Positions 8,904-16,493 of a stretch of 39,964 nt of DNA are shown piece after piece (positions within the stretch are counted from its first letter, which is position 1; each line of letters starts with the position of its first letter). The notes below the pieces were generated by a model. That model was not told the origin of the DNA. It saw only the letters and a program-made list of their open reading frames with translations, and searched no databases. This DNA is from Oscillospiraceae bacterium (lineage in GTDB: Bacteria > Bacillota > Clostridia > Oscillospirales > Oscillospiraceae). The position numbers and the translations under genes were made by a program. Location: positions 1-39,964 of the forward strand of contig CADBJU010000011.1 of assembly GCA_902795045.1 (NCBI GenBank). The letters are read 5' to 3'.

Positions 8904-9884
8904 TTATTCAAAATGTACCTCCGGGTACGTCTCGTCCAGGGCGGCGAAGGTGTAGCCCTCCCCCAGCGCCCACTCGATCATGCTCTCCAGGGCCTTGACG
9001 CTGAAAAGCCGCGCGTCGTGCTGGAGCACCACCGCGTATTCATAGGGCTCCTTCGGATTTGAAAAGTCGATGAAGGTGCCCTCGGTGGTCTTGGTGCTCG
9101 ACTCGGGCTGCACGTTCCAGTCGTAGACCCGCACGCCCGCGTCGCGCATGACCCGGTACATCTCCTCATAGCCGCCGGGGAAGGTGGCCGCGAGGAAGCT
9201 TGCCGTGCGGCTGCCGCCGGGAAAGCGCACCACATGGGCATACTGCCCCGTGTACTGATAGACGATCTCCTGGGCGGTCATGAGGTCGGTGAAGTAGTTC
9301 CTCTCGTTCTTATACAGCCACTCGTAGGAGCGGTGGTCATAGCAGTGGATGCCCAGGGTGTGGCCCTGCTCCAGGATCTTCGGCAGCAGATGGAGATACT
9401 TCGTCTGATTGGCGACGATGAAGAAGGTGGCCTTCACGCCGTAGCGCCCCAGGACCTCCAGCGCCTCCTCGGTATACGCGCAGGGGCCGTCGTCAAAGGT
9501 CAGGCAGATGGTGCCCTTCGGCGGCTGCACGGTCTCCGGCAGGATCTGGGCCTCGACGTGCACCAGGCGCGCAGCCTCGGCAAGTACCTCGTCCCCCTCG
9601 GCGAGTACATAGCGCAGCTCGTAGTCGCCGGGCCGCCAGGGGATGACCTCGCCCTCGACCGTGACGTCTGCGGTCCTGCTCTTTCCTTCCGCGTCCGCGG
9701 CGGTGAAGCCCGGCTCATGCCAGGGCTCGCCGCAGACCCAGTTCAGTTCCGCCTCACCCTTGAGCTCGATCTGCGCTTTCGGCGCCGCCTCCTCGCCAAA
9801 GGCCGCGGCGCTCACCGACAGCAGCAGCGTCAGGGCAAGCAGCAGGGATATCAGGCTTGAATGTCTCCTCCTGCGCATACTCAA
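8904..9884 (-). CDS. Secreted polysaccharide deacetylase (NodB domain) with Ig-like N-domain
   Basis: 326 residues with signal peptide (RRRRH then LISLLLALTLLLS, cut near SAAAFG). Residues 36-112 look like a bacterial Ig-like (DUF5011-type) domain. Residues 122-320 are a NodB carbohydrate esterase: motif 1 TFDDGP (129-134, base and metal Asp), motif 2 HCYDH (metal His180 and His184), motif 3 RFPGGS (220-225). Such enzymes remove N-acetyl groups from peptidoglycan or other glycans outside the cell. The start is probably TTG at 9884, which overlaps the TGA of the gene before it in a TTGA junction and has GAGGAA 8 bases upstream; the ATG at 9878 is 14 bases from that site. Translation is likely coupled to the upstream gene. 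Confidence 0.87.
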   Translation of the reverse strand: MSMRRRRHSSLISLLLALTLLLSVSAAAFGEEAAPKAQIELKGEAELNWVCGEPWHEPGFTAADAEGKSRTADVTVEGEVIPWRPGDYELRYVLAEGDEVLAEAARLVHVEAQILPETVQPPKGTICLTFDDGPCAYTEEALEVLGRYGVKATFFIVANQTKYLHLLPKILEQGHTLGIHCYDHRSYEWLYKNERNYFTDLMTAQEIVYQYTGQYAHVVRFPGGSRTASFLAATFPGGYEEMYRVMRDAGVRVYDWNVQPESSTKTTEGTFIDFSNPKEPYEYAVVLQHDARLFSVKALESMIEWALGEGYTFAALDETYPEVHFE

Positions 9885-10393
9885 AACGGCAGTTCCTCGT
9901 TGTTGTCCTTGGCCTTTTCCGCGCCGTCTTCCTCGCCGCCGAGGTCAAACTCCAGCTTTTCCCCGCACTTGGGGCAGAGGATGGAGCCCTTCTCCAGCGT
10001 CTCCTCGTCGAAGCTGATCTCCTCGCCGCAGACCGGGCAGGTGGCGTCGTAGATCACGCCGTCATACTGAAGCTCCTCGTCCTCGTCGTCATCCTCCGCA
10101 GGCTCGCCGCCGCGCTGGCAGCAGCCGCCGCAATAGGGTGCGCGGCTCTCGTCCTCGTTGTCCTCGGACTCAAAGCCGCCGCAAAGCTCCTCCAGGTAGC
10201 TCAGCTCATCGGCCACGCCGTCGATGGCCTGGGCCTGCCCGCGGTCGGTCTCGCGCAGGTTTTCCAGCTCATGGGCGATGTCTCCCAGCAGGTCGTTGAG
10301 CGCGCCCCAGAGCTTGCCCTCCTTCGAGGCGGGGTCCAGGCCCAGACCGTCGGCCAGGCCCTTGAGATACGCGGTCTTTTCGGAAATCGTCAT
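9881..10393 (-). CDS. CD1247-like zinc-ribbon protein of unknown function
   Basis: 170 residues. The N-terminus (KTAYLKGLADGLGLD...KEGKLWGALNDLL) and the following helix matching DIAHELENLRE are typical of the clostridial CD1247 N-domain, probably a coiled coil. Then comes an acidic linker and a zinc ribbon with CPVC (119-122) and CPKC (140-143); an extra Cys cluster YCGGCC lies near 88-92. Proteins of this family are widely conserved in Clostridia but have no known function; some are misnamed AraC regulators. AAGGAGG lies 7 bases before the ATG. It overlaps the deacetylase gene by 4 bases, so the pair is co-translated. Confidence 0.75.
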   Translation of the reverse strand: MTISEKTAYLKGLADGLGLDPASKEGKLWGALNDLLGDIAHELENLRETDRGQAQAIDGVADELSYLEELCGGFESEDNEDESRAPYCGGCCQRGGEPAEDDDEDEELQYDGVIYDATCPVCGEEISFDEETLEKGSILCPKCGEKLEFDLGGEEDGAEKAKDNNEELPF

Positions 10394-10424
10394 AATAATA
10401 CCTCCTTATTCGCTGCGTCAAAAC

Positions 10425-10450
10425 AAGGGAAGACCGCCTGGCCTTCCCTT
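10425..10450 (-). terminator. Terminator after efp
   Basis: On the reverse strand an 8-bp stem (AAGGGAAG and CTTCCCTT) with a 10-base loop is followed by GTTTTG. It lies 24 bases after the efp stop, separating efp from the CD1247-like gene. Confidence 0.6.
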
Positions 10451-10473
10451 CAGTTGATCGTTTTTGTGTGTTC

Positions 10474-11031
10474 TTACGCTCTGGACAGATACTCGCCGGT
10501 GCGGGTGTCGATCTTGATGCGCTCGCCGCGCTCGATGAAGAGCGGCACCTTGATCTCGGCGCCGGTCTCGACGGTGGCGGGCTTGGTGGCGTTGGTGGCG
10601 GTGTTGCCGGCAAAGCCCGGATCGGTCTCGGTGACCTCAAGCTCCACGAAGAAGGGGGGCTCGACATTGAAGACCTTGCCCTTGTAGGAGTAGATGGTGC
10701 ACTCCATGTTCTCCTTGACGAACTTGAAGTTGTCGTTCAGGACGGAGGCGTTGACCGGTTCCTGGTCATAGGTCTCGGGGTTCATGAAGTAGTAGAGATC
10801 GCCGTCGTTGTACAGGTACTCCATGGTGACGCGGTCGACGGTGGCGTTCTCGAACTTGGCGGTGGGGTTGAAGGAAGTTTCGGTGACGGCGCCGGTGATG
10901 ACGTTCTTCATCTTGGTGCGGACAAAGGCCGCGCCCTTGCCGGGCTTGACGTGCTGGAACTCGACGACCTGCATGACCTGGCCGTCCATCTCAAAGGTAA
11001 CGCCGTTTCTGAAATCGCCTGCAGTAATCAT
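10474..11031 (-). CDS. efp: Translation elongation factor P
   Basis: 185 residues, full family length. EF-P enters the ribosomal E site and relieves stalling at proline runs. The three-barrel layout is complete: KOW-like N-domain, an OB middle domain and a C-terminal OB domain ending in [14 protein letters not shown]. The loop [10 protein letters not shown] places Lys32 at the tip, the position modified in Bacillus. GGGAGG precedes the ATG by about 9 bases. The M24B peptidase gene lies just upstream on the same strand, as in Bacillus (yqhT-efp), but here a family A repeat and a strong efp promoter separate them, so efp can be transcribed alone. Confidence 0.97.
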   Translation of the reverse strand: MITAGDFRNGVTFEMDGQVMQVVEFQHVKPGKGAAFVRTKMKNVITGAVTETSFNPTAKFENATVDRVTMEYLYNDGDLYYFMNPETYDQEPVNASVLNDNFKFVKENMECTIYSYKGKVFNVEPPFFVELEVTETDPGFAGNTATNATKPATVETGAEIKVPLFIERGERIKIDTRTGEYLSRA

Positions 11032-11086
11032 ATAAAGGGACCTCCCGAATAAAAGTTAAAAATAGATAAATCCAATCATCTACGTT

Positions 11087-11115
11087 ATTTTACAGGATAT
11101 GCACGCATAATGCAA
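11087..11115 (-). promoter_or_regulatory. Predicted sigma-A promoter of efp
   Basis: On the reverse strand TTGCAT (11110-11115), 17 bases, TAAAAT (11087-11092), with an AT-rich leader of about 50 bases to the efp ATG. It sits immediately downstream of repeat A2. Confidence 0.7.
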
Positions 11116-11127
11116 GCTTTTTTTGAG

Positions 11128-11239
11128 AAAGTGAAAAGCGGAAAGTGAAAAGTGAAGATAAAGTTTGTTTTACTCTTTATCATCTGTCCGCGAAGCGGAC
11201 ACCATAACTCCACTTTTCACTCTTCACTTTACACTTTTT
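11128..11239. repeat. Family A palindromic repeat, copy A2, between the peptidase gene and efp
   Basis: Left arm 11128-11157 (AAAGTGAAAAGCGGAAAGTG...), right arm 11209-11239 (CACTTTTCACTCTTCACTTT...). The centre holds the mini-hairpin TCCGCGAAGCGGA. The right arm overlaps the TAA stop of the peptidase gene (11238-11240). Confidence 0.8.
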
Positions 11240-12308
11240 ACAGAACGATCAGTTCGTTCTTGGGGGCTTTTGTGATAACCTCGGCGCAGGTCTCGCGGAT
11301 GATCATGACGTCCTCGATGCGCACACCGAAGCGGCCGGGGAGATAGATACCGGGCTCGGCGGAGGAGAGGGAGCCCGCCGGCAGCGGTACGTTTCCGCTG
11401 GGGCCGGCGAAGGGCGGCTCGTGGATATCGAGACCCAGGCAGTGTCCGAAGCCGTGGCCGAAGTATTCGCCGTAGCCCGCGTCCGCGATGACCTTGCGTG
11501 CGGCGGCGTCGATGTCCTTGCCCAGGACCCCCGCATGCGCCGCGGCGATGCCCGCAAGCTGGGCCTTGAGGACGGTGTAGTAGACGTTCTTCATCTCGTC
11601 GGTGGCCTCTCCGACGGCGACGGTGCGCGTCATGTCGGAGCAGTAGCCGTCCTTGAGGCTGCCGAAGTCCATGGTCACAAAGTCGCCCGCCTGGACGACC
11701 TTGTCGCCGGGCACGCCGTGAGGCATGCTGGTCTTGGAGCCGGTGACCACGATGGGGTCGAAGGAATTGCCCTCACTGCCGTGGCGCAGCATGCGGTAGA
11801 CAAGCTCGGCGGCGACCTCGCGCTCGGTCATGCCGGGCTTGATGATGTGCAGGACCTCCTCCAGCGCCGCCTCGCTGATGCGCTGGGCGTGGATCATGGA
11901 GGCGATCTCCTCCTCGGTCTTGACCATACGGAGGTTCCGGAACAGCTCACCGGCACTTTCGAGTCTGACGCCGAGCTTCTGTTCCCAGCCGAGGAAGGCC
12001 GCGTGGCTGAGGCTCTGGTCCTCCGCCGCGATCTTTTCGGCGCCGATCTCGCCCAGGGCCTCCTTGAGCTTCATGGTCAGCGGGTGGGCCTTGTCGAACA
12101 TGCGCACCTCGGCGCCCTCGGCCTGCTGTTCGGCCGCCTCGATGTAGCGGGAGTCGGTGATGAGGAAGGCTTTCTCCCGGCCGACGAGCACCGCACCGTC
12201 GGTAAAGGGGAAGCCCGCGGCATAGCGCTGGTTCTTCTCGTCGGTAATGAGCAGCGCGTCCAGACCGCGCTTGATGAGTTCTTCCCGGATCCTTGCAATT
12301 TGATTCAT
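11238..12308 (-). CDS. M24B-family Xaa-Pro aminopeptidase (YqhT/PepQ-like)
   Basis: 356 residues, typical length. An N-terminal creatinase-like domain (1-125) is followed by the pita-bread catalytic domain with all five metal ligands visible: Asp214 (TMDFG), Asp225 (CSDMTRT), His289 (HGFGHCLGL), Glu318 (SSAEPG) and Glu332 (RIEDV). The enzyme removes the first residue from peptides with proline in second position, in the cytosol. The start is the ATG at 12308 (MNQIARIREELI), with GAAGGA 8 bases upstream; an in-frame extension would translate family B repeat sequence. Its TAA stop is embedded in repeat A2. Confidence 0.93.
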   Translation of the reverse strand: MNQIARIREELIKRGLDALLITDEKNQRYAAGFPFTDGAVLVGREKAFLITDSRYIEAAEQQAEGAEVRMFDKAHPLTMKLKEALGEIGAEKIAAEDQSLSHAAFLGWEQKLGVRLESAGELFRNLRMVKTEEEIASMIHAQRISEAALEEVLHIIKPGMTEREVAAELVYRMLRHGSEGNSFDPIVVTGSKTSMPHGVPGDKVVQAGDFVTMDFGSLKDGYCSDMTRTVAVGEATDEMKNVYYTVLKAQLAGIAAAHAGVLGKDIDAAARKVIADAGYGEYFGHGFGHCLGLDIHEPPFAGPSGNVPLPAGSLSSAEPGIYLPGRFGVRIEDVMIIRETCAEVITKAPKNELIVL

Positions 12309-12335
12309 GTGTCTTGTCCTTCTTCTAAAAGTACT

Positions 12336-12482
12336 TGCCTCTCCCTCCGGGAGAGGTGCCCCAGTGTCGCAGCGCTGGGGCGGAGAGGGGCGTGTGTCGT
12401 CCGACACCCCTCTCAGTCACCAGTGTGCGCACTGGTGACAGCTCCCCCAGAGGGGGAGCCAAGGCCCCTTTCAGGGGAGCCG
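12336..12482. repeat. Family B palindromic repeat, copy B1
   Basis: This gap between the sensor kinase and the peptidase gene is a run of nested hairpins: CTCTCCCTCCGGGAGAG, CCCCAGTG/CGCTGGGG, GTGTCGTCCGACAC, CACCAGTGTGCGCACTGGTG and CTCCCCCAGAGGGGGAG. Blocks GACAGCTCCCC, CTCAGTC and CCAGTGTGCGCACTGG recur in copy B2. No coding content is supported. Confidence 0.75.
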
Positions 12483-12484
12483 GA

Positions 12485-13918
12485 TTATCCCTTATATTGG
12501 GGAAACGTGACGATAAACCTTGACCCCTGAGGCTCGTTTGCGCCGACGGCGATGCTGCCGCCGTGGGCCTTGACCGCGTCGTGCACGATGCTCAAGCCTA
12601 AGCCGCTGCCGCCCGCCTCGCGGGAGCGCGCTTTGTCGATGCGGTAAAAGCGGCCGAAGATGTTGTAGCGCTCGTCCTCGGGGATGCCGACGCCGGTGTC
12701 CTCCACGGTAAGCTGCACATTGCCGTTTTCGGCGCGGAGCTTTGCCGTGACGCTGCCCCCGGGGAAGTTGTACTTGACGGCGTTTTCCAGGAGGTTGAAG
12801 ACGATATGGTGCATGTTGCTCTTTGTGGCGAGCACCATGCAGCCGTCCTCAAGCTCGGCGTTGAGTGTGACCTGCCGTTCCGCCGCCACCGGGCGCAGGA
12901 GGGTCATGGCGTCCTCCACCGACTTCTTCACGTCCACGGGCTCGGGCACGATCTGGATGTCGTCGTCCATGCGGGAAAGGCTCAGCAGGTCCTCTGTCAT
13001 GTGCTGCAGGCGCTCGGCCTCGTTGCCGATGTCGGAGACAAACTCGCGCATGGTGTCGGTGTCCATGTTCTCGGTCTGCACGATGCTGTCGGCCAGCAGC
13101 CGGATAGAGGCAAGCGGGGTCTTGAGCTCATGGGAGGCGTCGGACACGAAGCGGCGGCGCTGCCGCTCGGTATCCTCAAGGTAGGCGGTGAGGGCGTTGA
13201 ACTCCCGGCTGAGCTCGGCCAGCTCGTCCTTGCCGGAAACCTCCATGCGGTATTTGTAATCCCCGCCCGAAACCACCCGGATGGCGTTGGAAAGCTGGCG
13301 GAGCTTGCCGAGTACGGTGGTGGCGTAGATCGCGGTAAGCCCCAGGGCAGCCAGGGCGATCACGACCGAAATGACCCGGATCTGCAGCTTCAGCTCCCGC
13401 AGGATCTGGCCGCGCTCGGCATCGTTTTCCCGCAGGAACACCGCCCCGGTGATCTTGAGGCGGTTCGAGACGGGGATGGCATAGCTCGAGAGGAAGCTTG
13501 CGTCCCGGAATACGGAGCGAAACACCGTCTTTCCGCTTAGGGCCAGGAGCATATCCGGCTCTGTGTCCGAGCCGCTCAGGCCCTCGTCGGAATCATAGAC
13601 GGCCACGCCGTTTCTGTCCGCCACGGTGACGCGTTCGAAGCCCTGCATGTCCAGCAGGCGCAGCACCTCCGCCACGTTCTCCTCGTCCGGCTTCTCAAGC
13701 CCCGCGAGTGCCGAAGCAAGCGTCGACGCCTGGCTCTCCATGGCCTTCTCCTTCTCCTGATACACCGCGTCCCTCGTGGAGACATAGGGGAAGATATTCA
13801 GCATCAGCAGCAGGATCAGCAGCAGCATCCCGATAAACGCGAAAAACTGAAAGCTGATGCTGCCGGTGTTGATGCCCCGTTTGGCGCCGTTCTTCGGCGC
13901 GGATGCTTCATTCGGCAA
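12485..13918 (-). CDS. Membrane sensor histidine kinase, PhoR/WalK-like
   Basis: 477 residues. Membrane segments at about 23-45 and 180-202 flank an extracellular sensor domain (50-178). A HAMP domain (203-250) follows. The DHp helix has SHELKTPLASI with phospho-acceptor His263, and the ATPase has N-box LLENAVKYN, G1 DTGVGIP and G2 GSGLGLSI. It should phosphorylate the regulator encoded just upstream; the genes overlap by 11 bases. The start appears to be TTG at 13918 with GTGGGG 7 bases upstream, a weak site that suggests coupling to the regulator. The nearby ATG at 13911 is out of frame. Its position next to a carboxypeptidase gene suggests envelope control, which is an inference. Confidence 0.93.
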   Translation of the reverse strand: MPNEASAPKNGAKRGINTGSISFQFFAFIGMLLLILLLMLNIFPYVSTRDAVYQEKEKAMESQASTLASALAGLEKPDEENVAEVLRLLDMQGFERVTVADRNGVAVYDSDEGLSGSDTEPDMLLALSGKTVFRSVFRDASFLSSYAIPVSNRLKITGAVFLRENDAERGQILRELKLQIRVISVVIALAALGLTAIYATTVLGKLRQLSNAIRVVSGGDYKYRMEVSGKDELAELSREFNALTAYLEDTERQRRRFVSDASHELKTPLASIRLLADSIVQTENMDTDTMREFVSDIGNEAERLQHMTEDLLSLSRMDDDIQIVPEPVDVKKSVEDAMTLLRPVAAERQVTLNAELEDGCMVLATKSNMHHIVFNLLENAVKYNFPGGSVTAKLRAENGNVQLTVEDTGVGIPEDERYNIFGRFYRIDKARSREAGGSGLGLSIVHDAVKAHGGSIAVGANEPQGSRFIVTFPQYKG

Positions 13919-14603
13919 GGTAATACCCCACTCCCCACTTGGTGATGATATGCTGCGGCTGGGCCGGGTTCATTTCCAGCTTTTCGCGCAGGCGTCGGAT
14001 GTGCACGTCCACCGTGCGCGTATCGCCCAGATAGTCATAGCCCCACACCAGATCCAGCAGCTTCTCGCGTGAAAAGACCTTGCCCGGGTTTTTCATCAGG
14101 AAGAGCATGAGGTCGAATTCCTTCATGGTAAGCTCTACCTCCTGCCCGTCCTTGAAGGCGCTGCGGCGCTTTTCGTCGAGCGTGATGTGCCCGCAGCGGA
14201 GCACATCCGTCTCCTCGACCTTAGCCGGTGCGGCGGGGGCCGTGATGGACGAGCGGCGGATGAGCGCCCGCACGCGCGCCTTGAGCTCGAGGATGTTGAA
14301 GGGCTTGGTGATATAGTCGTCCGCGCCGGACTCAAAGCCCATGAGCTTGTCGGCATCCTCGCTGCGAGCCGTGAGCATGATGATGGGCACGGTGGAGAAG
14401 CCGCGGATCTCCTGGCAGGCCTCCAGCCCGTCCTTTTTCGGCATCATGAGGTCCAGGATGATGAGGGCGTAGTCCCCTTCCCGGGCCATCTCCACGGCGG
14501 TCTCGCCGTCATGTGCCGTATCAACGGTGTAGCCCTCGTTCTCAAGATTGAATTTGATGCCCTTAACCAGCAATTTTTCGTCATCAACGACCAAAATATT
14601 CAT
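13908..14603 (-). CDS. OmpR/PhoB-family response regulator
   Basis: 231 residues. Receiver domain 1-118 with the acidic pair Asp7/Asp8, phospho-acceptor Asp51 (ILDLMMP) and the conserved Lys in ITKPF. Winged-helix DNA-binding domain about 135-231 with ELTMKEFDLMLFLMKNPGKVFSR (family signature) and RTVDVHIRRLREKLE recognition region. The start is the ATG at 14603, with AAGGAAG 5 bases upstream; longer in-frame versions run into the promoter region. It is the first gene of a regulator-kinase operon and is transcribed from the reverse promoter at 14716-14744. Direct DNA targets are unknown. Confidence 0.95.
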   Translation of the reverse strand: MNILVVDDEKLLVKGIKFNLENEGYTVDTAHDGETAVEMAREGDYALIILDLMMPKKDGLEACQEIRGFSTVPIIMLTARSEDADKLMGFESGADDYITKPFNILELKARVRALIRRSSITAPAAPAKVEETDVLRCGHITLDEKRRSAFKDGQEVELTMKEFDLMLFLMKNPGKVFSREKLLDLVWGYDYLGDTRTVDVHIRRLREKLEMNPAQPQHIITKWGVGYYLAE

Positions 14604-14625
14604 AAATGCTTCCTTTCCAGAGGCC

Positions 14626-14654
14626 TTGCATTTTTCTCTGTGACCCGGTATAAT
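14626..14654 (+). promoter_or_regulatory. Predicted sigma-A promoter of the carboxypeptidase gene
   Basis: TTGCAT (14626-14631), 17 bases, TATAAT (14649-14654). Start predicted near 14661, about 96 bases before the ATG. It faces the reverse promoter at 14716-14744, so both leaders overlap. Confidence 0.7.
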
Positions 14655-14715
14655 AACCAGTACGGTTTTTCGCCGTGCCCTGTGCTTATACATAACAATT
14701 GATTCACAGACAAGT

Positions 14716-14744
14716 ATTATACCATACTCCATTTCGGAAAACAA
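14716..14744 (-). promoter_or_regulatory. Predicted sigma-A promoter of the response regulator-kinase operon
   Basis: On the reverse strand TTGTTT (14739-14744), 17 bases, TATAAT (14716-14721) with a TGG extended -10. Start predicted near 14709. Transcription runs over the forward promoter of the carboxypeptidase gene. Confidence 0.7.
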
Positions 14745-14756
14745 CGGGAGAACCAA

Positions 14757-16223
14757 ATGAAAAAACGCAGAATTTTCCCCCTTATCCTGCTTTTAAGTCT
14801 GGTGATGAGTATGTCTGCCCCGGCGGCGCTGGCGCTGGAGGTGCCCCAGCTCAACGGTCAGGCCGCCGTGCTGGTGGACCTCGACGCGGGACGGGTCCTC
14901 TACGGCTACAACATGGACGCCGAGCGCGCCCCCGCAAGTCTCACCAAGGTCATGACCGTGCTGCTGGCCCTGGAGGCAGTGGACTCCGGGCGCGTGAGTC
15001 TCGACGAGATGATCGTGGCGCAGGACGACTGCCTGGAGGGGCTGGAGGAGGATTCCAGTACGTCGGGCATCGGGCCGGGGGTCTCGATCTCCATGAAGGA
15101 CCTTTTATACTGCGCGCTTTTGCAGTCGGCAAACGAGGCCTGCAACATCATCGGCCGCTACATATCCGGCAGCATCTCCGGCTTCGTGGACCAGATGAAC
15201 CGCAAGGCCGAGCAGCTCGGCTGCCAGCACACCCACTTCGTCAACACCAACGGCCTGCCCGCCGAGAACCACTACTCCTCGGCCTACGACCAGTACCTGA
15301 TCTTTGCCGAGGCCATGAAGCATCCCCTGTTCATGGAGATCTCCAACACCGCCTCCTACTCGGCCGACTGCACCGCCGTCAATAACGGCGAGCCCATCGG
15401 CAACTCCAATGCTCTCATCAACATCACCTCCATCTACTCGAATGGCGGCCGCTACCTCTACGAAGGCGCCAGCGGCGGCAAGACCGGCTACACCCGCGCC
15501 GCCGGCTACTGCCTCGTCTCCACCGCCCAGCGAAACGGCGTGCGGCTGCTGGCCGTGGCCATGGGCTGCGACGGTGCGCTCAACGCCCAGATCGAGGACT
15601 ACTACAACTTCATCGACAGCCGCACCCTCTACGACTGGGGATTCAATAATTTCTCCTACCGTACCCTTGTAAGTGCCAATGAAGTCGTGGAGCGCCAGGA
15701 CGTGGAGCTTGCCGAGGGCAACGCCGTGGCCATGCTCCGCCCGCAGGAGGAGCTGCGCGCCCTGATGCCCAACGAGGTCAAGGACGAGGATATCCGCCGC
15801 GAGGTCATCCTCTACAACGAGACCCTGCGGGCCCCCATCGGCGCGGGCACGGTGCTCGGCGAGGTGCGCGTGTATGTAAACAGCACCCTCTTCGGCACCT
15901 CCCGCCTCGTCAACAGCTCCGCCATTGAGCTGTCGCGCAACGCCTACCTCACGAGGCGCGTCGGCGAGATCCTCAGCAAGGGCTGGGTCATCGCGCTCAT
16001 CAGCGTCCTGCTCTTCTTCACCATTGTCTATCTCATCCTCATCACCCGCTACCGCCGCCTGCGCAAGAAACACCTGCGCGAGCGCCGCCGCGCCGAAAAG
16101 CGCAGGCGCGAGGAGGAGCTGCAAAAGCGCCGCCAGGGCACGTCCTTCCAGAGCGCCGACCCCGTTGACCGCTTCGATTTCAGCGCCGACATGAGCGAGT
16201 TTTTCGACGACGAGGGAAAATAA
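14757..16223 (+). CDS. Serine-type D-alanyl-D-alanine carboxypeptidase (low-molecular-mass PBP)
   Basis: 488 residues with signal peptide (MKKRRIFPLILLLSLVMS, cut near ALA). Peptidase S11 motifs are all present: SLTK (active Ser61, Lys64), SAN (124-126) and KTG (242-244). The enzyme removes the terminal D-Ala of peptidoglycan stem peptides outside the membrane. A PBP5-like C-terminal beta domain follows, then a membrane segment near 408-430 (VIALISVLLFFTIVYLILI) and a basic-then-acidic cytoplasmic tail of about 55 residues. Most relatives use an amphipathic anchor, so the full transmembrane helix and tail are notable, as in DacF-like clostridial proteins. GGGAGAA lies 4 bases before the ATG. 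It diverges from a two-component system that may control it. Confidence 0.93.
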   Translation: MKKRRIFPLILLLSLVMSMSAPAALALEVPQLNGQAAVLVDLDAGRVLYGYNMDAERAPASLTKVMTVLLALEAVDSGRVSLDEMIVAQDDCLEGLEEDSSTSGIGPGVSISMKDLLYCALLQSANEACNIIGRYISGSISGFVDQMNRKAEQLGCQHTHFVNTNGLPAENHYSSAYDQYLIFAEAMKHPLFMEISNTASYSADCTAVNNGEPIGNSNALINITSIYSNGGRYLYEGASGGKTGYTRAAGYCLVSTAQRNGVRLLAVAMGCDGALNAQIEDYYNFIDSRTLYDWGFNNFSYRTLVSANEVVERQDVELAEGNAVAMLRPQEELRALMPNEVKDEDIRREVILYNETLRAPIGAGTVLGEVRVYVNSTLFGTSRLVNSSAIELSRNAYLTRRVGEILSKGWVIALISVLLFFTIVYLILITRYRRLRKKHLRERRRAEKRRREEELQKRRQGTSFQSADPVDRFDFSADMSEFFDDEGK

Positions 16224-16233
16224 AACCATTTTT

Positions 16234-16378
16234 GGGCGCGTTGCAAAATGCATGTCATCCTGAGCGTAAGCGAAGGATTTTTCTCTAAAAGTATGCAAAA
16301 CCTTCAAAAGAAAGATCCTTCGTCACTTCATTCCTCAGGATGACAAAACGGTAAGCATTTTGCAGCGCGCCCTTTTTT
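16234..16378 (+). terminator. Terminator of the carboxypeptidase gene with a repeat in its loop
   Basis: Outer arms GGGCGCGTTGCAAAATGC (16234-16251) and GCATTTTGCAGCGCGCCC (16355-16372) pair over 18 positions with one G-T mismatch, and TTTTTT follows at 16373-16378. The roughly 100 bases between the arms are occupied by repeat C1. Confidence 0.65.
16253..16343. repeat. Family C palindromic repeat, copy C1
   Basis: The ends GTCATCCTGAGCG (left) and CCTCAGGATGAC (right) are inverted, with inner AGCGAAGGAT and AGATCCTTCG also inverted. It shares these blocks with copy C2 at 31520-31593. The GTCATTCTGAGCG-type palindrome is common in many bacterial genomes. Confidence 0.8.
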
Positions 16379-16403
16379 ACCGTGAATCTTAACACCCGGA
16401 TTA

Positions 16404-16432
16404 TTGACAGTCGGGGCGGAATCATGTATTAT
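16404..16432 (+). promoter_or_regulatory. Predicted strong sigma-A promoter of the tat operon
   Basis: Perfect -35 TTGACA (16404-16409), 17 bases, TATTAT (16427-16432). Start predicted near 16439, 55 bases before the tatB ATG. The leader contains an imperfect hairpin (CCGACAGGGCA with TGCCCT..GTCGG, 16449-16477) ending 5 bases before the ribosome site. Confidence 0.8.
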
Positions 16433-16493
16433 TTCTTTTAGCAGAGTACCGACAGGGCACAGCTGCCCTGCCGTCGGAAAGGAGGGTTCCGGC

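Noticed and set aside
11421-12530. 369-codon forward open frame
   Set aside because: Antisense to the M24B peptidase gene and continues through repeat B1, which is a sign of chance openness.
16404-16493. Longer tatB starting at TTG 16404
   Set aside because: This codon is part of the perfect -35 box and has no ribosome site; the ATG at 16494 has GGAGGG and fits the family start.
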